Shown in pieces: positions 61,396 to 64,000 of a DNA stretch of 64,000 nt. Under the pieces are notes generated by a model, which was not told where the DNA came from, did no database searches, and saw only the letters and a list, made by a program, of their open reading frames with translations. This DNA comes from Nocardioides halotolerans DSM 19273 (lineage in GTDB: Bacteria; Actinomycetota; Actinomycetes; Propionibacteriales; Nocardioidaceae). Position 1 is the stretch's first letter. Every line of letters begins with the position of its first letter. The position numbers and the translations under genes are program-made. The stretch is taken from the NCBI RefSeq assembly GCF_000422805.1, contig NZ_KE383922.1, positions 757,200 through 821,199 on the forward strand. Direction: 5' to 3'.

Positions 61396-62285
61396 TCCGG
61401 CTCGGCCGGCGCCGCCGGTCCTTCGACGGCGCGAACGTGTTCATCACCGGCGCCGCGAGCGGGATCGGGCGCGCCACCGCCGAGCACGCCGGACGGCGCG
61501 GGGCGCGGCTGCACCTCACCGACCGCTCGGCCGACGGCCTGACCGAGACGGTGGCGCGCGTCGAGGCCGCGGGCGGGACGGTGGTCCTCGCCCGGACCGC
61601 CGACGTGGCGTCGTACGACGAGGTGCGGGCGCTGGCCGCGGAGGTCACCGCGACGTCGGGGCCGATGGACGTCGTGATGAACGTCGCGGGCGTGTCGGCC
61701 TGGGGCACCGTGTCGTCGCTGCGCCACGAGACCTGGCGGCGGATGGTCGACGTCAACCTGATGGGGCCGATCCACGTCATCGAGGAGCTGGTCCCGCCGA
61801 TGGTTGAGTCGCGCCGCGGCGGGCACCTCGTCAACGTGTCGTCGGCCGCGGGGATCATCGGGATGCCTTGGCACGCCGCCTACAGCGCCTCGAAGTTCGG
61901 GCTTCGCGGGGTGTCGGAGGTGCTCCGCTTCGACCTGGAGCGGCACCGCATCGGAGTCTCGCTGGTGTGCCCGGGCGCGGTCGCCACTCCCCTGACCGAG
62001 ACCGTGCAGATCGACGGCGTCGAGAAGGCCAACCCGCGGTTCCTGAAGGCACAGGCGAGGTTCCGCCGCCACGCGGTCTCGCCCGAGGACGCCGCCGCGG
62101 CGATCATCGCCGGGGTCGAGCGCAACCGCTACTGGGTCTACACCTCCACCGACATCCGGCTCGCCCACCTGCTCCAGCGGCTCGCACCGCCTCTCTACGC
62201 CCTCCTGATGCGCCTCATCAACGCACAGGCCAACCGGGTGCTGCCCGAGGTGCGCCAGGCCCGCCGACCCTCGGACGCCGCGTGA
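61392..62285 (+). CDS. Short-chain dehydrogenase/reductase
   Basis: A 297-residue classical SDR: VFITGAASGIGRATAEHAGRRGARLHLTDRS (cofactor motif; Asp predicts NAD), MNVAGVSAWG in place of NNAG, VNVSSAAGIIGMPWHAAYSASKFGL with the Ser-Tyr-Lys triad, and a C-terminal extension with membrane-associating Leu/Arg stretches (LAHLLQRLAPPLYALLM). Similar to mycobacterial SDRs acting on lipids or steroids. GTG 61392 overlaps TetR; its stop overlaps the CMD gene (GTGA). Confidence 0.82.
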   Translation: MIRLGRRRRSFDGANVFITGAASGIGRATAEHAGRRGARLHLTDRSADGLTETVARVEAAGGTVVLARTADVASYDEVRALAAEVTATSGPMDVVMNVAGVSAWGTVSSLRHETWRRMVDVNLMGPIHVIEELVPPMVESRRGGHLVNVSSAAGIIGMPWHAAYSASKFGLRGVSEVLRFDLERHRIGVSLVCPGAVATPLTETVQIDGVEKANPRFLKAQARFRRHAVSPEDAAAAIIAGVERNRYWVYTSTDIRLAHLLQRLAPPLYALLMRLINAQANRVLPEVRQARRPSDAA

Positions 62286-62830
62286 GCACGCGCGTGAGCG
62301 CCCGGATCGCGCCCGGCCGCACCCGCGACACGGGGCTGGCGGTGCAGGTGTTCGCGCGCGTGGCCGGACGCGTGACCCGCACCAAGCCACCCGCGGTCTT
62401 CCTGACGCTCGGCCGGCACCGTCGGCTCGTCTGGGGCTGGCTGCTGTTCGCCGGTGCGCTGATGCCCGGCGGCCGACTGCCCCGCCGCGAGACCGAGCTG
62501 GTGATCCTCCGGGTCGCGACGCTGAGCGGCTCGGCGTACGAGCTCGCCCAGCACCGACGTCTCGGCCGCCGCGCCGGGCTGACCGCCGACGAGGTCGAGC
62601 GGGTCGCGCTCGGGCCGGCCGACCCGTCGTGGGGGCCCCGCGACCGGCTGCTGCTGCGGGCCGCGGACGCGCTGCACGCGCGCGGCGACGTGTCCGACCA
62701 GCTCTGGACCGAGCTGCGCGCCCAGCTCGACGAGCGGGAGACCATCGAGCTGGTGATGCTGGTCGGCCACTACTCGATGCTCGCGACCACCCTCAACACC
62801 CTGCGCGTCCAGCCCGACCGCCCACGCTGA
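62282..62830 (+). CDS. Carboxymuconolactone decarboxylase (AhpD-like) family protein
   Basis: A 182-residue CMD-fold protein. RRETELVILRVATLSGSAYELAQHRRLGRRAGLT is the core helix-turn-helix: the usual C-x-x-C is replaced by S-x-x-E (SAYE) with the His retained three residues later. Such Cys-less CMD proteins are not peroxidases and may act as lyases or binding proteins. It ends a GTGA-coupled operon (TetR-SDR-CMD). Confidence 0.78.
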   Translation: MSTRVSARIAPGRTRDTGLAVQVFARVAGRVTRTKPPAVFLTLGRHRRLVWGWLLFAGALMPGGRLPRRETELVILRVATLSGSAYELAQHRRLGRRAGLTADEVERVALGPADPSWGPRDRLLLRAADALHARGDVSDQLWTELRAQLDERETIELVMLVGHYSMLATTLNTLRVQPDRPR

Positions 62831-62874
62831 ATCCCTTTGCGCCGCCCGTCCCGGCCCTCGTAGCGTCGACCGCG

Positions 62875-63615
62875 ATGACTCTCGAGCTGCACGCCTTCGT
62901 CCTCGACGCCCACGACCCCGCGCTCCTGGCCCGCTTCTGGGCCGGCCTCCTCGGCCGCGAGGTGGTCGCCGATCCCGACCAGCCCGACGTCCACGTGCTC
63001 CCGCCGACCAGCGACACGGAGTTCCAGCTCGACTTCGCCCCGACCGACGCGCCCAAGTCCGGTCCCAACCAGATGCACTTCGACCTGCGCAGCGAGACGC
63101 CCGCGGAGATGGCCGCCACGGTCGCCCGGGTCCTCGAGCTCGGCGGCGACCACCTCGACATCGGCCAGGGCGACGTCGACCACGTGGTGATGGCCGATCC
63201 GGAGGGCAACGAGTTCTGCGTCATCCCGGCCGGCAACAACTTCCTCGCCGACACCGCCCGCATCGGCGCCCTGAGCTCCGACGGCAGCCAGGCCGTCGGC
63301 TACTTCTGGAGCAAGGCCCTCGGCTGGCCGCTGGTCTGGGACCAGGACGAGGAAACCGCGATCCAGTCCCCGCGCGGCGGCTCGAAGATCTCCTGGGGCG
63401 GCCCGCCGTTCAACCAGAAGCAGGGCAAGAACCGCGTCCACCTCGACCTCGTCTCCTCACCCGGCAGCGACCAGTCCACCGAGGTCGACCGCCTCCTCGC
63501 GCTGGGAGCCCACCGCATCGACATCGGCCAGGGCGACGTCGACTGGGTCGTGATGGCCGACCCCGACGGCAACGAGTTCTGCGTGCTCCAGCCTCGGTGG
63601 CCCACCGCTGGTTGA
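62875..63615 (+). CDS. VOC superfamily (glyoxalase-like) two-domain protein
   Basis: A 246-residue protein with two VOC modules. Each has an FWAGLLGREVV or FWSKALGWPLV start and a VVMADPEGNEFCVI or VVMADPDGNEFCVL end; DIGQGDVD occurs in both halves, showing an internal duplication. Such actinobacterial proteins have the fold of glyoxalase and dioxygenase enzymes but often lack a clear metal site. No substrate can be given. ATG 62875 lies 44 bases after the CMD gene. Confidence 0.8.
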   Translation: MTLELHAFVLDAHDPALLARFWAGLLGREVVADPDQPDVHVLPPTSDTEFQLDFAPTDAPKSGPNQMHFDLRSETPAEMAATVARVLELGGDHLDIGQGDVDHVVMADPEGNEFCVIPAGNNFLADTARIGALSSDGSQAVGYFWSKALGWPLVWDQDEETAIQSPRGGSKISWGGPPFNQKQGKNRVHLDLVSSPGSDQSTEVDRLLALGAHRIDIGQGDVDWVVMADPDGNEFCVLQPRWPTAG

Positions 63616-63645
63616 GGAGGTCGCGCTAGCGACCGTCTCGAAACC
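63604..63645. repeat. Imperfect palindromic intergenic repeat
   Basis: The core stem GGTCGC/GCGACC with GCTA loop (63619-63634) is flanked by TGGTTGAGGA and TCTCGAAACCA arms. I recall similar GGTTGAG...CTCGAAACC elements as dispersed repeats in Nocardioides and relatives. A second, truncated copy of its left half (CCACCGCTGGTTGAGGAG, 63670-63687) follows and is cut by the insertion sequence. Confidence 0.7.
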
Positions 63646-63687
63646 ACCGCTGCGAAGGCACCTGCCGCACCACCGCTGGTTGAGGAG

Positions 63688-64000
63688 TGAATCGCCCTGG
63701 GTTTGCTGGAGGCTCCATCGTTTGGGAACGAGGATGGAGTTATGCCGAGGGACATCACGCCTGGGAAGCCGAGCACGAGGCGGTACAGCCAGGAGGAGAA
63801 GGACGCGGCGGTGCGGATGGTTCGCACTCTGCGGGCGGAGTTGGGCACCGATATCGGGACGATCGCGCGGGTAGCTCGTCAACTCGGCTACGGGCTGGAG
63901 TCGGTGCGGGCCTGGGTGCGTCAGGCCGAGATCGATGAGGGTCACGCGCCGGGTGTCTCCACCGATGAGGCGACCCGGCTCAAGGCGTTGGAGCAGGAGA
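63688..64000 (+). mobile_element. IS3-family insertion sequence, left end (cut by window end)
   Basis: The element appears to begin at TGAATCGCCCTGGGTTTGCTGG (start 63688), an end of the TGA-x-CGCCC type I recall from actinobacterial IS3 elements. An OrfA-type transposase gene follows 32 bases later and runs off the window. Lower GC and different codon use than the neighbours support transfer. The right end and the target duplication are outside the window. Confidence 0.7.
63742..64000 (+). CDS. IS3-family transposase OrfA, N-terminal part
   Basis: About 86 residues are visible from ATG 63742 and the frame is still open at the window end. The start MPRDITPGKPSTRRYSQEEKDAAVRMV leads into a helix-turn-helix (GTIARVARQLGYGLESVRAWVRQAEID), then a segment that probably begins the leucine zipper (TDEATRLKALEQE). 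This is the OrfA of IS3-family elements, which binds the terminal repeats; OrfB (DDE catalytic part) would follow outside the window. Confidence 0.8.
   Translation, partial: MPRDITPGKPSTRRYSQEEKDAAVRMVRTLRAELGTDIGTIARVARQLGYGLESVRAWVRQAEIDEGHAPGVSTDEATRLKALEQE

Overview
This 64 kb window is very GC-rich chromosomal DNA from an actinobacterium. Its content and gene order match the cholesterol/steroid degradation locus of Mycobacterium, Rhodococcus and Nocardioides. A Nocardioides-like (Propionibacteriales) host is my best guess, from the mix of accessory genes and a dispersed palindromic repeat near the right end, but no rRNA or other decisive marker is present. I see no tRNA, rRNA or CRISPR array. 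Genes are packed tightly, many with 4-base stop/start overlaps (ATGA, GTGA, TTGA). No gene-free stretch exceeds 300 bases; the longest is 18427-18723 (297 bases).

Layout. (1) 1-2506: end of a flavoprotein oxidoreductase, a cupin, a secreted AMIN/GerMN-like protein and a GrpB-like protein. (2) 2522-6157: hsaA-hsaD-hsaC-hsaB, steroid A/B-ring opening. (3) 6242-8462: DinB-like protein and a DHA2 efflux pump. (4) 8621-14096: hsaE-hsaG-hsaF, divergent from kstD and a MaoC hydratase. (5) 14160-19470: accessory genes (hydrolases, glycosyltransferases, a YceH/methyltransferase fusion). (6) 19499-25661: the side-chain operon (a fused chsE1-chsE2, a split chsH2, chsH1, ltp2) and a wax ester/diacylglycerol acyltransferase. 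(7) 25775-34537: a DUF5701-like gene, a membrane esterase, fadE34 (chsE3), a methyltransferase, a glycosyltransferase/methyltransferase/toroid-protein operon and kstR. (8) 34583-37969: ferredoxin reductase, ferredoxin, chsB1-like SDR, a second SDR and a flavin/F420 split-barrel protein. (9) 38064-48394: a complete mce4-type sterol importer (yrbE4AB, mce4ABCDEF, two Mam proteins). (10) 48565-63615: general genes including an ion-channel-like protein, DivIVA-like protein, hybrid histidine kinase, hemerythrin, frameshifted AbrB-like permease, uvrB, phospholipase D/cardiolipin synthase and a TetR-SDR-CMD operon. (11) 63688-64000: left end of an IS3-family insertion sequence sitting in a palindromic repeat.

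How it works together. Eight copies of the KstR operator pattern (TNNAACNNGTTNNA or one mismatch) sit at the promoters of hsaA, hsaE/kstD, chsE, the acyltransferase, fadE34/methyltransferase, kstR/glycosyltransferase, the ferredoxin reductase and mce4. KstR itself is encoded here, so the window is a self-contained KstR regulon: sterol uptake, side-chain removal, ring opening, an electron-transfer pair, and two less expected outputs, neutral-lipid synthesis and a glycosyltransferase/methyltransferase cassette. Not present in the window: the MceG ATPase, CYP125/142, KshAB, FadD ligases and the HIP (C/D-ring) genes. These must lie elsewhere if the pathway is complete.

Names rest on reading motifs and remembered homologues; no database search was run. 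Where residue numbers are given they were counted from the stated start codon.
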